Shown in pieces: positions 37,605 to 46,936 of a stretch of 64,000 bases of DNA. Both the position numbers and the translations under genes were made by a program. Source of the stretch: Gemmatimonadota bacterium (GTDB lineage Bacteria; Gemmatimonadota; Gemmatimonadetes; Gemmatimonadales; Gemmatimonadaceae). Every line of letters begins with the position of its first letter. The first letter of the stretch is position 1. The notes beneath the pieces are model-generated. The model saw only the letters and a program-made list of their open reading frames with translations. It was not told the DNA's origin and made no database searches. The stretch covers positions 80,955 through 144,954 of the forward strand of contig JAQBQB010000012.1 in assembly GCA_028287235.1 (NCBI GenBank), given 5' to 3'.

Positions 37605-38116
37605 GACTCGGTGGGACAGGGTGGAACGTTCAACAGCCACAGACCTGTAATGTGGCTCTTGTCGTCGACGTCGAGAAGCAGGTCGCGCGCGATGCGGATG
37701 GTGCGCCCCAGCCGCGGCTTGCCGAGGCGAAAGTGAAAGTTGCGCTGCGCCGGGTCCGCTTCGGCGGTGAGGCGCGTGTCCATCTCGAGCGAGGCGATGT
37801 CGGGCTGCGAGCGTCGCGCCGGCACCACGACGAGCGCGTCCTCGATTTGCGCCGGTGGCGTGAGGCCGGCCAGCCGGCGAACGTCGGGCCACACGGCGAT
37901 CTCCACGCCGTTGATCCGGCCCGCCGCCACGTCGAGGATGAGCCAGGATCCGTCGCTCCCCTCGAGGCCCACGGAGCCGGACATGCCTCGCTCCGCCGCG
38001 CGCGGCGTCACCTCCGCCGACAGTTGCGCCGACAGAATGTCGGTGTCGGGATCCCACGTATACTCGACTTCGGCCGGAGCGCCGGAGGCAGCCTCGAGTT
38101 GCACGGCAATCTTCAC
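37601..38116 (-). CDS. Hypothetical protein with two similar halves
   Basis: I choose the GTG at 38116 because AGGAG precedes it by seven bases. The 171-residue protein shows two alike halves: each has a Gly/Ala-rich stretch, a segment with a D-x-D pattern, and LILDV or LLLDVDD strand. The first half reads VEYTWDPDTDILSAQL, the second NFHFRLGKPRLGRTIRI, and I do not recognise a named family, though the first half has a DUF2283-like look. It overlaps the RAM gene by four bases and lies near the aminotransferase gene. Function unknown. Confidence 0.5.
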   Translation of the reverse strand: MKIAVQLEAASGAPAEVEYTWDPDTDILSAQLSAEVTPRAAERGMSGSVGLEGSDGSWLILDVAAGRINGVEIAVWPDVRRLAGLTPPAQIEDALVVVPARRSQPDIASLEMDTRLTAEADPAQRNFHFRLGKPRLGRTIRIARDLLLDVDDKSHITGLWLLNVPPCPTES

Positions 38117-38224
38117 AGGACACTCCTGGAATCGAACGCCGAATCTCGTCACGGACGCCGTGCCGCGCAGGGCCGAAACCACTCACCAATGATCCTGGCG
38201 TTGCGGCCAGCCTCGGCCGCGGAG

Positions 38225-39406
38225 CTAAGATATACGCGCGGCAATGATCCGCCGCACCCCCTCCATCACCTGGTCCGCCGGTGCTGCATAGGACATGCGC
38301 ATCCATTCCGGCGATCCGAACGCGATCCCGGGTACGACGGCCACCTCTCGCTCCTCGAGCAGCCGGCGGGCGAAGGTCGTTCCCGGCTCCGGATCTTCCG
38401 CGGTGGCGTCGCCGGCCCGGATGTAGAGGTAAAACGCGCCGTGCGGCTCGATCACGTCGATGGCCGCGGCGCGCAGCGCGCCGAGCGCGGCATCGCGGCG
38501 CACCCGGAATTCGGCGACCATGCCGTCCACCGTCTGCCGAGCCTGTTCGGCGTTCGACAGGGCGGCCAGCGCCGCGTGCTGCGAGAGCGTCGCCGCGTTG
38601 GACGTCGTATGCGACTGCAGCGCGGTCATGGCGCGCGCGACGGCCGGCGGCGCGATCGACCATCCGATCCGCCAGCCGGTCATCGCGAACGATTTCGCGA
38701 CGCCGTCCACGACGACGAGCCGGTCGAGGTCGGCGACGACCGACAGCAGCGACGCCGCCTCTCCATCATACGAGATGGCGCGATAGATCTCGTCGCTGAT
38801 GATCCACCACCCGTGCCGCTCCGCGCAGGCGACTATCTCGGTGAGCTCGCGCCGCGAATACACCGCGCCCGTGGGGTTGCAGGGCGAATTGAGGATCAGG
38901 CCGCGCGTCCGAGGCGACGCCGCACGTTCCAGATCCTGTACTGTCACCTTGAGGTCGTGCTCGCGCGTGCCCCGGATCGCGACGGGCACCGCGCGCGCCA
39001 ACGCGAGCATCTGGTAGTAGCTCGTCCATCCCGGCGTCGGCACCAGCACCTCGTCGCCCGCGGCGAAGAGCGAGAAGCAGGCGTTGAACAGCGCCTGCTT
39101 CGTGCCGGCGGTCACGACGACGTTTTCGGCGCCGATCGCATTGCCGTGCACCGCCGACGCCCGCTCGGCGATCGCCTGGCGGAGGGGCAGAATGCCCTCG
39201 ACCTGTGTGTAGCGCGTGGCGCCGGCGTCCAGGGCGGCGTGGGCCGCCTCGAGCACGAATGCGGGCGTCGGAAAGTCCGGCTCGCCGGCGCCGAGGTCGA
39301 TCACGGGGCGGCCGGCCGCGCGCAATGCCTTGGCGCGTGCCGAAACGGCGATGGTCGCCGACTCTCGGAGGTCGGCGATGTTTGCGGATGGAGCGAAGGA
39401 CGTCAT
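38225..39406 (-). CDS. Class I/II pyridoxal-phosphate aminotransferase
   Basis: This 393-residue fold-type I aminotransferase looks like bacterial aspartate aminotransferases of the I-gamma type. The PLP lysine is in VVDGVAKSFAMTGWRIGW. The substrate-binding arginine region is near the C-terminus, and GAGEPDFPTP is at residues about 40-49. It transaminates an amino acid with 2-oxoglutarate, probably aspartate or an aromatic. Substrate specificity cannot be fixed. It is divergent from the DEAD-like gene with 75 bases between starts. Confidence 0.9.
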   Translation of the reverse strand: MTSFAPSANIADLRESATIAVSARAKALRAAGRPVIDLGAGEPDFPTPAFVLEAAHAALDAGATRYTQVEGILPLRQAIAERASAVHGNAIGAENVVVTAGTKQALFNACFSLFAAGDEVLVPTPGWTSYYQMLALARAVPVAIRGTREHDLKVTVQDLERAASPRTRGLILNSPCNPTGAVYSRRELTEIVACAERHGWWIISDEIYRAISYDGEAASLLSVVADLDRLVVVDGVAKSFAMTGWRIGWSIAPPAVARAMTALQSHTTSNAATLSQHAALAALSNAEQARQTVDGMVAEFRVRRDAALGALRAAAIDVIEPHGAFYLYIRAGDATAEDPEPGTTFARRLLEEREVAVVPGIAFGSPEWMRMSYAAPADQVMEGVRRIIAARIS

Positions 39407-39413
39407 GTCGCGA

Positions 39414-39443
39414 TTGGAGACAGGAACTGCCGTTGGCTATACT
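39414..39443 (+). promoter_or_regulatory. Candidate promoter for the DEAD-like/tdk operon
   Basis: TTGGAG (39414-39419) and TATACT (39438-39443) are spaced by 18 bases in the intergenic region upstream of the DEAD-like gene. It is about 39 bases from the GTG start. Confidence 0.45.
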
Positions 39444-39481
39444 TCACGTCTGTCATTGAAATCTTACGGGAAGGGGGAGCG

Positions 39482-41014
39482 GTGGAACAGGACGCACGTG
39501 AAGTCGGAACGATATCGCGCGGTCAGAACGTGGTGTATGTCATGCCGCACGATTGGGCGTCAATTTCGCAGTTCCTCGCCCCGGCCGTGGAGCGCGTGGA
39601 CGACGGCGCGCGCGAGCTCCAGGTCCTGATCATCTCCTCTGACGCGGAAGTCGCGGCGGTCATGGCCGCCGCCGCCGTGAAGCTCGCCGGTGGCCGTGAC
39701 GTCGGCATCGTTGCCGCCACGTCGGCGCGGCGCGCCGCGACGCTGATTCGCGCCCGGCCCGCGCAGATCCTGAGTGGAACGCCCGAAACGCTCGTCGAGC
39801 TGCTGAAGGGCGCGGCGGTGAAGCTGGATGCGGTGCGGGCCGTGTGCATCGCCTGGGCAGACGAGCTGGTGACGCGCGGCGGCGCCGAGGCGCTCGAAAC
39901 GCTGATGGCCGAGCTGCCGAAGGAGGGAGCGCGCATCGTCGTCACCTCCGAGCTGAACCCGGCCGTGGAAGAGCTCCTCGAGCGCTACGCCCGCCGCGCG
40001 CGCCGCGTCGCCTCGCCGCTGAACGAATCCGACCTGCCGACCAACGTGGAGTACGTCACCGTGTCGGCGCACTCGCGGCTGTCGGCGCTCCGCCGCGTGC
40101 TCGACGAGCTGGATCCAAAATCGGCGGTCGTGTTCGTACGCGACATCGACGGCAACCTCGAGGCCCGCGACCTCCTGCGCGCACTCGGCTACCAGGGTCC
40201 GGACGCCACGGTGAAGATCGGCCTCGTTGCGCCGCCGGGCACCGCGCTCGCGGTGTTGTTCGATCTGCCGACGACGCGCGAGGAGCTGCGTGAAGCGGCC
40301 GCCGGAGCGGCACGTACCGTCGCCCTCGTTCAGCCGCGCCAGTTGGCGAGTCTGCGCACCCTCGCCGCCGGCGGCACCGTCAAGCCGCTCACCCTGCCCG
40401 ACTCGGGCGATCGCGCGCGCGATCGCGACGAACGCATGCGCGCCGAGGTGCGCGAGGTGCTGCGCGACGGCCAATTCGGACGCGAGCTGCTCGCGCTCGA
40501 GCCGTTGCTCGACGAGTACGACGGCATCGAGATCGCCGCGGCCACGATGCAGTTGCTCGACCGTGAGCGCGTGGCGCGCGCCGCGGCGCTTTCCGCGGCG
40601 GCTCCTCGCGATCGCGCGTCGACGAGCATGACGCGGCTCTTCGTGAGCGTGGGCTCGCGCGACAACGTGCGCCCGGGCGATCTCGTCGGCGCGATCGCGA
40701 ACGAAGCGGGCGTCAGCAGCTCGGACATCGGCAAGGTTGACGTGCGCGAGTCCCATTCGATCGTCGAGGTGTCGGCCGACATCGTGGGCGCCGTGATCGA
40801 GAAGGTCACGGGGACGGATATCCGCGGCCGGCGTGCAGTGGTGCGGCGCGACGAGGAGCGGCCGGCGCGCGGCGAGCGTCCGGGCCGCGATCGATCGACG
40901 GGCGGCAGCGGCGGCGGCGCGCGCGGATCGCGTGACCGCGGAGAGCGCGGCGATCGCCCCAGCTCCGGTTCTGACCGCCCACCGCGCGGCGCAGGCCGCG
41001 GACCGCGGCCGTGA
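39482..41014 (+). CDS. Degenerate DEAD-box-like protein with DbpA-type RNA-binding domain
   Basis: The 510-residue protein follows the path of a DEAD-box RNA helicase but has lost its ATPase residues. There is no Walker A. The TPxRL position reads SGTPETL (98-104), DEAD reads WADEL (125-129), and SAT reads TSELN (155-159). A second RecA-like half is recognisable from [22 protein letters not shown] and [11 protein letters not shown], but the HRxGRxxR arginines are missing. A DbpA/CsdA-like RNA-binding domain (about 383-455) and an RG-rich tail follow. It is probably an RNA-binding scaffold rather than a helicase. The start is GTG with a purine-rich ribosome site. It overlaps tdk by four bases. 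Confidence 0.7.
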   Translation: MEQDAREVGTISRGQNVVYVMPHDWASISQFLAPAVERVDDGARELQVLIISSDAEVAAVMAAAAVKLAGGRDVGIVAATSARRAATLIRARPAQILSGTPETLVELLKGAAVKLDAVRAVCIAWADELVTRGGAEALETLMAELPKEGARIVVTSELNPAVEELLERYARRARRVASPLNESDLPTNVEYVTVSAHSRLSALRRVLDELDPKSAVVFVRDIDGNLEARDLLRALGYQGPDATVKIGLVAPPGTALAVLFDLPTTREELREAAAGAARTVALVQPRQLASLRTLAAGGTVKPLTLPDSGDRARDRDERMRAEVREVLRDGQFGRELLALEPLLDEYDGIEIAAATMQLLDRERVARAAALSAAAPRDRASTSMTRLFVSVGSRDNVRPGDLVGAIANEAGVSSSDIGKVDVRESHSIVEVSADIVGAVIEKVTGTDIRGRRAVVRRDEERPARGERPGRDRSTGGSGGGARGSRDRGERGDRPSSGSDRPPRGAGRGPRP

Positions 41015-41631
41015 TCTCGGACGGCTATTTCGCGAACGGAAACGCCGGCTGGATCGAAGTCATTTGCGGCGTGATGTTCAGCGGCAAGAGCGAGGAGCTG
41101 ATCCGGCGGGTGCGGCGGGCGATCATCGCCAAGCGCACCGTGCAGGTGTTCAAGTCGCACCTCGACGAGCGGTACGAGGGCATCTATCGCATCTCGAGCC
41201 ACGATGGGCGCAGCGTCGACGCGGTGCCGGTGGATACGCCGGACCAGATCAACCGCCTGGTGCTGCCCGATACGCAGGTCGTGGCGATCGACGAGGCGCA
41301 GTTTCTCGACGCGTCGATCGTGGATCTCGTGACGTCGCTTGCGAACCGCGGCGTGCGCGTCATCTGCGCCGGGACCGACAACGATTTCCGCGGCGAGCCC
41401 TTTGGGCCGATGCCGCAATTGTTGTCGGTCGCCGAAATCGTGGACAAGCTCCACGCCATCTGCGTGATCTGTGGCAACCCGGCGAGCCGCAACCAGCGGC
41501 TCATTGCCGGCAAGCCCGCGCGGTACGACTCCCCCACGATCATGGTCGGCAGCACCGACTCGTACGAGGCCCGGTGCCGCGCGTGCCATTCCGTCCCGCG
41601 GCGGGACGAAGACCAGGTGCGTCTGCTCTAG
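41011..41631 (+). CDS. tdk: Thymidine kinase
   Basis: This 206-residue type II thymidine kinase phosphorylates thymidine with ATP. The P-loop is [17 protein letters not shown] is the Walker B region carrying the catalytic glutamate. The zinc-binding cysteines are in CVICGNPAS and CRACHS at the C-terminus, as in human TK1 and bacterial Tdk. It begins with GTG in the stop region of the DEAD-like gene. The enzyme and the phosphorylase at 11023 provide two salvage routes for thymidine in the same window. Confidence 0.93.
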   Translation: MISDGYFANGNAGWIEVICGVMFSGKSEELIRRVRRAIIAKRTVQVFKSHLDERYEGIYRISSHDGRSVDAVPVDTPDQINRLVLPDTQVVAIDEAQFLDASIVDLVTSLANRGVRVICAGTDNDFRGEPFGPMPQLLSVAEIVDKLHAICVICGNPASRNQRLIAGKPARYDSPTIMVGSTDSYEARCRACHSVPRRDEDQVRLL

Positions 41632-41634
41632 GAC

Positions 41635-43647
41635 TTACCCGGGCGTGATGCTGTTGAACAGCGACTGGATGTTGAAGCGGACAGGATCCAGCTCGTAGTA
41701 GCGATTGTCCTGGAACCGGCCCGTCGTGGGGAAATACGGCGGCGGATTCACCACCGCGCAGCGGTCGTAGCTATAGCGCTTGATGTAGCCTTCTCCGCTC
41801 ACCAGTCCCACGGCGCCGCGGTTGTTCTGAATCAGGCCGCCGGTCAGGAACAGGCATCCGCGTCCGTCGGGGGTGCCCTGGCACCCGATCGCCGTCTGCG
41901 AGCCCTGGCTGTAGTTCTCGACCGAGAAGGACGTCGATACCGCCATCATGACCGCGTGAATGTACATGTCCGGCGTATCGTCCATGCTGCGATACAACGT
42001 GCCGCCGGATGTCTTCACCACCTGCGGCGAGTTGAGGCTGTTGTCCGCGACGACGGTGTTTTCCCCGGAGATGGTGCCGAGGATGTCGACGCACACGCCG
42101 CGCGCCGGATCGTTCGCGTATCGGACGTCGTCGAGCAGCACGATCGTGTGCGGCGTGTACAGCGTAATGTTGCCGCGCACTACACCGCTGATGCCCACGG
42201 TGCCGGACACGTAGATCACGCCCTTGGTGCTCGTATTGAATCCGCGGTAGAGCGGATACAAATAGCTCGCATCGTACGGACGCTTGGCCGCGACCGTTCC
42301 GTTCGGCGTCGCGCTGTATTGCGACCACCGTCCGTACTGGTCGATCGCGGTGAATGTGGTGTCGTCGCCGCCCTTGTGAACCTTGTCGTCGGTGTCGTGG
42401 CCGGCGCCCGCGGCCGTGGTGCGAGCCACCGCCACGAGGTGCGGATCTCCGCCGAGGTAGCAGCGCACGTTTGCGTGCTGCAGCAGTCCGCTGAACGTCG
42501 TGCTGCTCGTCTTCGCCGAATCGGCTTCGAGGCGCGCGGTTGCCACGTTCGCGGCGTTGACTCCGCCCGGCATTCCGCCCGCGGTGACCGTGTCGAACCA
42601 GGTATTCGCGGCCGTGGGGTGCCAGTGTGTCGCAAATGGGAAGAACTTCAGGTCGGCCATTCCGGCCACCTTGTGCCAGTCGCCGCAGTTGAGCACGGAC
42701 GACGCGGCCGGCAACGTCGAGGCCGTTCCCGGCCAATCCGCGCGAAGCCAATTATCCAATCCCGCGCCCGCCGTGTAGACGCGGAAGAAGCCTTCGTTCG
42801 CGCCCGTCGAATCGCCGCTCGCATCGAGGTCCGTGGCGAGAAACTCGATTCGCTTCAGTACGTTCGCCGGCCCGCCTGTATACGCTTCGGTGAAGCTGAA
42901 TCCGCCTGCCGCCGCCAGGGCGCTGAGTCCGCCCAACGACGAGAGCGATGGCAGCAAGATCTTTTTCTGTTTGACTTGGTAGCCCTTGGCGAACGTGCCG
43001 TACTGCGCGCCACTGATGATCGGTGCCGCCGTACCGACGTCGTCGTGAAACGCCGCGTGGGACGCCGCGATGGTAATCGTATCGTTCGACCACACCGGGC
43101 CCCAGAGGGCGTCGTTGTTGGCAAATACGATCGTGCCACCTCCGGCGGCATTCTCGCTGTTCGTCCAGTACGCGTACTTGGCGAAGCTTTCCTGCGTGAG
43201 CTCGAGACGGCGAACGAAGCCGGTGCCGTTCGCGTCGCGCGCTTCGGCAACGACGCTGGCGAACCGGCCGAACTGGCCGCTCGTCGAGCCCGAGGGGCCG
43301 ACGTAGAGATTGACCTTGATCCCGCTGACCGGCTGGTTGTCGGCCGACGTGAGCGTCTTGTTCGACATCAGCGCGACGTAGCTCGAGTTCGGCAGCGCCG
43401 CCGGGTTGAAGTTGAGCTCCGCCTTGCCGATCGCGAGCGCGGCTTCGGACACGTACTTCAAGTCGTCTTCCTTCTCGTACGTCTTGCCGAGGAGCGTCGC
43501 GTTGGCCGTCAGGTAGATGGCCGACAGCGCGAGCGCGCCGACTCCGGCAACGAAGAACATCGAGACGAAGAGCGCAATGCCGCGGCGCGCGCGAAGCGCG
43601 AGACGAGTGCGCGAGCGGCCGGCACGAACGGAGAGGGAGCGCATCAT
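41635..43647 (-). CDS. Large PilX-like minor pilin/assembly protein, cluster A
   Basis: This 670-residue protein starts with a basic N-terminus and one hydrophobic segment, ALFVSMFFVAGVGALALSAIYL at about residues 25-46. A very long Ser/Thr/Gly/Ala-rich domain follows that looks exported. The N-terminal segment with a Glu-containing helix after it matches PilX-like or GspK-like proteins. Most of the protein does not resemble them and may be an added surface domain of about 580 residues. It is last in the cluster after FimT-, PilV- and PilW-like genes and ends three bases from tdk, convergently. I choose the ATG at 43647. Confidence 0.65.
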   Translation of the reverse strand: MMRSLSVRAGRSRTRLALRARRGIALFVSMFFVAGVGALALSAIYLTANATLLGKTYEKEDDLKYVSEAALAIGKAELNFNPAALPNSSYVALMSNKTLTSADNQPVSGIKVNLYVGPSGSTSGQFGRFASVVAEARDANGTGFVRRLELTQESFAKYAYWTNSENAAGGGTIVFANNDALWGPVWSNDTITIAASHAAFHDDVGTAAPIISGAQYGTFAKGYQVKQKKILLPSLSSLGGLSALAAAGGFSFTEAYTGGPANVLKRIEFLATDLDASGDSTGANEGFFRVYTAGAGLDNWLRADWPGTASTLPAASSVLNCGDWHKVAGMADLKFFPFATHWHPTAANTWFDTVTAGGMPGGVNAANVATARLEADSAKTSSTTFSGLLQHANVRCYLGGDPHLVAVARTTAAGAGHDTDDKVHKGGDDTTFTAIDQYGRWSQYSATPNGTVAAKRPYDASYLYPLYRGFNTSTKGVIYVSGTVGISGVVRGNITLYTPHTIVLLDDVRYANDPARGVCVDILGTISGENTVVADNSLNSPQVVKTSGGTLYRSMDDTPDMYIHAVMMAVSTSFSVENYSQGSQTAIGCQGTPDGRGCLFLTGGLIQNNRGAVGLVSGEGYIKRYSYDRCAVVNPPPYFPTTGRFQDNRYYELDPVRFNIQSLFNSITPG

Positions 43648-43658
43648 GATGAAAGTCC

Positions 43659-44831
43659 TCACGGAATTACAACGGGAGCCGTACTTCCGACCGCCGAGCT
43701 GGAGGGCGTACAGTCTTGGGCCGAGACGCCATACACCCACGTCTGACCGGTGAGCACGTCGGTGTCCTGGAACGAATAGGATGCGCGCGCCGCAGGCACG
43801 CTCGCGAACGGCTGATCGAACGACGCGACGGATGACAGCCGCCGGTACAGCGCGTACCGCTCCACGTCTTTCTCGCCCGCACCATCGTCGATGGACGGCG
43901 ACCAGGTGATGGTGACGTACGTTTGCGGAACGGTGGTGCCGTTCGCCGGCGTGACCACGGCCGTTGGCGCAACCGAGATGGGCGCGTTGCCGCACGTGGT
44001 GTGATGAATCAGACCCGCGTTCATGAGATGGATCGTCAACCGCAGCTGGCGATACGTGTCCTTGTTGGTGCGCGAGTCGTGAAAGACGCTCGTGAACTGC
44101 GCCTTCACCTGACGAATGCTGTCGACCAGCGCCGATCGGCCGGTGTCGGCCTGCGAGCCGTGGATCGCCGCAACGTGCGTGAGCGGAAGGCTGGCCGGAG
44201 AGATCGCCGTGAGGTTGCCCAGCGTATCGCTCTTGAAGTACTGGAAGATCGTGTCGGTCGAGCCGCCGTAGAGGATGCCGCGCGCCACCACCTTGACCGG
44301 CCGCGCGTTCACACGACGGAAAAGGATGTAGAGGTTGGTGTTCGCGCTCGTCGAATCGCGCGACAACCAGTACGAGATCGTCTCCGCGTTGCTCGGCACG
44401 CCGGCCGCCTGCATGTACGTGCTGTCGGGATACAAGATCGACGTGCCGGGCAGCGTGATCTTCTGGCTCGATCGCAACACGTCGACGCTGCCCGAGTCGG
44501 CGTCGGGATTGATGTAGACGGCGCCCACGTCGCCCGTGTCGAGCGAGGACAGATTGGCGTTGAACGTGACGGCGAGAGCGCCGGCCTGCACCAGCAGCGG
44601 CTGTGCGTCGACCACGCCGACGCCCGCCACCCGCAGCTCGCGATCGAGCAGCGACAGCGCGTACCGCGAGTTGGATTGCGCGTCGAGCCGCCCGTTCTGC
44701 GTCGACACCGATTCCGACTGTTTGCGGAACAGCTGCGTGCTGAGCCCGATGAGGATCAGCATCAGCGTCATCGACAGCAGCGTTTCCGGAAGCGTGAAGC
44801 CGCGCCGCGCGCGAAGAGTCGCAGTATGCAC
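43659..44831 (-). CDS. PilW-like minor pilin, cluster A
   Basis: The 390-residue protein starts with a prepilin peptide and RGFTLPETLLSMTLM, the class III-type signal in which FTL follows the cleavage glycine and E sits at +5. The rest is a beta-rich domain with a long C-terminal part. PilW proteins help start assembly of type IV pili. The start GTG at 44831 is 10 bases after the PilV-like stop and has a GGAG upstream. The length is about twice a typical PilW, so the C-terminal half may be an adhesin-like or fibronectin-like domain (TVPQTYVTITWSP resembles one). Confidence 0.8.
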   Translation of the reverse strand: MHTATLRARRGFTLPETLLSMTLMLILIGLSTQLFRKQSESVSTQNGRLDAQSNSRYALSLLDRELRVAGVGVVDAQPLLVQAGALAVTFNANLSSLDTGDVGAVYINPDADSGSVDVLRSSQKITLPGTSILYPDSTYMQAAGVPSNAETISYWLSRDSTSANTNLYILFRRVNARPVKVVARGILYGGSTDTIFQYFKSDTLGNLTAISPASLPLTHVAAIHGSQADTGRSALVDSIRQVKAQFTSVFHDSRTNKDTYRQLRLTIHLMNAGLIHHTTCGNAPISVAPTAVVTPANGTTVPQTYVTITWSPSIDDGAGEKDVERYALYRRLSSVASFDQPFASVPAARASYSFQDTDVLTGQTWVYGVSAQDCTPSSSAVGSTAPVVIP

Positions 44832-44841
44832 GATGGCTCCG

Positions 44842-45243
44842 TTAGTAGGGTGCAATCACGGTGGTCTTGCGCACGTTCCCACTCAGCTGGGGATTCGTGA
44901 CCTGCACCGTGATGATCTTGTAGTCGATGGTATCGGTGGCCGTGCCGCCGACGCGCGTGACCCACGTCTGCCGGGCGAAGCCGATATTGTTGGTGATCGA
45001 CGCCTCAGTGGCGACGTAGAGGCTCTCGATGGCCGTGTAGCGCGGCGATCCCTTCACCTGTTCCAACCGGTCCGATGCCAGCTGTGCGGCGGTCACGCGA
45101 ATGCGAGACGAAGAGGTCGCCTGCGAGAGCCGCACGGAGAACATGCCAAGGCCGAGCATGACGCCGCCGAGGATCGCCAGCGCGACGATCACTTCGACGA
45201 GCGTCAAACCGCGGCGCGCGCGCAACGGAATCGAGTGCGTCAT
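44842..45243 (-). CDS. PilV-like minor pilin, cluster A
   Basis: The 133-residue protein has a prepilin signal RRGLTLVEVIVALAILGGVM, with glutamate at +5 and a following hydrophobic helix. The short globular domain ends in a beta-strand tail. PilV and GspI-like minor pilins form the tip complex that primes pilus or pseudopilus assembly. Its start overlaps the FimT-like stop by four bases. Confidence 0.8.
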   Translation of the reverse strand: MTHSIPLRARRGLTLVEVIVALAILGGVMLGLGMFSVRLSQATSSSRIRVTAAQLASDRLEQVKGSPRYTAIESLYVATEASITNNIGFARQTWVTRVGGTATDTIDYKIITVQVTNPQLSGNVRKTTVIAPY

Positions 45244-45842
45244 TGGCTGGCCAGTATCCATTTGCTGGTGGTCGTGTTCAGGCGGTACCACTCGACGCGG
45301 CCGGTCGCCTGATTGATCGTGATCGCGCGATACCATGGCGGTCCGTGCGCCGCGACGGAGACGTAGATCTCCGCGTCGCTGCTGGCCGAGCCGTCGCGAT
45401 GGTACGTAATGGTCGGATAGCCGGTGATCGTCGCGATCGCCGAACCGCTCACCGGCTTTTGGATGGCCGTGCCGGAGACGCCGCTCACGCTCGGATCGGT
45501 GAACAGCACGCCCACGTCCAGCCCTCGCCACGTCGTCCGCTCGCCGGTGCCGACCTGCCCGTTGTTGTTCGCGTCCCAGAAGGTGCGAATGCGCTCGCCC
45601 GACGTGTCGAAGCTCACCACCATGTCGTGCTGCCGCGTGATCGCCTGGCGCTGCGCGTACTGCAGCGTGGTCCGGACGATCTGCGCGATCGCGTCCGCCT
45701 TGAACTTCGTGGTGTCGATGCGGGGAATCGCGAGCGCGACCATCATCCCGGCGATCACCACGACGATCATGAGCTCGGCCAGCGTGAACGCGGGCCGATT
45801 GGACCGGAGAGCGGGTGACGGCGTATTGTGTCGCAAGCGCAT
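45240..45842 (-). CDS. FimT/GspH-like minor pilin, cluster A
   Basis: The 200-residue protein begins with a prepilin peptide, PAFTLAELMIVVVIAGMM. An alanine stands where glycine is usual before the cleavage site; this is rare but known in some prepilins. The globular part is FimT/GspH-like, with QYAQRQAITRQHDMVVSFDT, the classical GspH helix-and-strand. The start is ATG with AGGA upstream. It is first in a four-gene cluster of overlapping genes and divergent from the AraC-like regulator. Confidence 0.82.
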   Translation of the reverse strand: MRLRHNTPSPALRSNRPAFTLAELMIVVVIAGMMVALAIPRIDTTKFKADAIAQIVRTTLQYAQRQAITRQHDMVVSFDTSGERIRTFWDANNNGQVGTGERTTWRGLDVGVLFTDPSVSGVSGTAIQKPVSGSAIATITGYPTITYHRDGSASSDAEIYVSVAAHGPPWYRAITINQATGRVEWYRLNTTTSKWILASQ

Positions 45843-46041
45843 CAGAATTCCTGGTGATGGAACTACTCTACGGACGACAGGATGCCCTCCGAGGCTATCC
45901 GGCAGCGTGACGCCGACCGTCATATTCCAGGCGGAAATCATCACATTCTCCGCATTCACGCCTTGCACGTAACGGTTGGCTGAGGCTAGGCTCCGTTTGT
46001 CGGCCAGTGTGTACCGTCATTCGCTGGGGGGAACGGAACTC

Positions 46042-46863
46042 ATGGGCGTCATCGCTACGCTGTTGCCGACCACGGTACATCTCCAACGACTGCGGACCGC
46101 GATTCGCGATCGCCATCAAGTCGTGGCGTGCGACGATTGGTCAGAATTGCTCGCGGTCTGTGAGCGGCAGCCGGTGCGTCTCGCCGTGGTCGACCTGTTC
46201 ACCGGCGGTAAGGCGAACTTCGAGCGCGTCCGGCACCTGAAGCAGCGCCTGCCGCGACTGACGCTCATTGCATATGTCGCCTTCAGCGCGGACCGCGCCC
46301 ATGATTTTTTTGACGCCGGCCGACAAGGCATGGACGGACTGGTCATCGCCGACCAAGACGACTCTCCCCGCGCGCTCCTCGCGCTCGTCGAGCACGCGGA
46401 GGCGCGCAGCCTCGGTGCAGTCGTGCGGCGGTCGCTCGCCGACATCGAGCCGACGATTCGCGATGCCGTGCTCCTCGCGGTGACGCGCGCGCACGAGCGG
46501 CTGTCGCCGGAGGGACTCGCGCGGCTGCTCGCGCTCCCGCGTCGCACCGTGTCGCAACGGCTCGCCGATGCCGGCTTTCCGCCACCACAGCGATTGCTGA
46601 CCTGGGGACGGCTCATCGTTGCCGCGCATCTTCTCGAGGATCGTCACCGCAGTGCCGACCGCATTGCGACGGCGCTCGATTTTCCGTCGGGCTCCGCGTT
46701 TCGGAATACCTGCCAGCGGTATCTCCACGCCACACCGAAGGACATACGTGCGCGCGGGGGAGCAGCCTACGTCATTCGCGCGATGCTGAATCAGGCGGGC
46801 AACAGCCCGCAACAAACGCCAGAGCGGCGCCCCGGAAAGCGCGCGCTCGCCCTGGCGGTGTGA
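46042..46863 (+). CDS. AraC-type regulator with receiver-like N-terminal domain
   Basis: The 273-residue protein has an N-terminal domain of about 125 residues that follows a receiver fold (AVVDLFTGG at the phosphoacceptor strand) but lacks the N-terminal acidic pair. It may therefore not be phosphorylated. An AraC-like helix-turn-helix region follows at about 160-245: RLLTWGRLIVAAHLLEDRHR and FPSGSAFRNTCQRYL are its second helix-turn-helix unit. I chose the ATG with GGAAC upstream. Lying divergent from minor-pilin cluster A, it may control pilin genes. That is inference from position only. Confidence 0.75.
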   Translation: MGVIATLLPTTVHLQRLRTAIRDRHQVVACDDWSELLAVCERQPVRLAVVDLFTGGKANFERVRHLKQRLPRLTLIAYVAFSADRAHDFFDAGRQGMDGLVIADQDDSPRALLALVEHAEARSLGAVVRRSLADIEPTIRDAVLLAVTRAHERLSPEGLARLLALPRRTVSQRLADAGFPPPQRLLTWGRLIVAAHLLEDRHRSADRIATALDFPSGSAFRNTCQRYLHATPKDIRARGGAAYVIRAMLNQAGNSPQQTPERRPGKRALALAV

Positions 46864-46936
46864 GCACCGGGCGCCGTCGTCCGGTTCGTTTTTTTCGCCG
46901 CTTCCAGCCATCTTTTGCAACTCGAGGATTTCATCG

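Noticed and set aside
37652..39481. N-terminal 610 codons preceding the DEAD-like protein
   Set aside because: This part is antisense to the aminotransferase and hypothetical genes and has shadow composition; the real start is the GTG at 39482 with a purine-rich ribosome-binding site.
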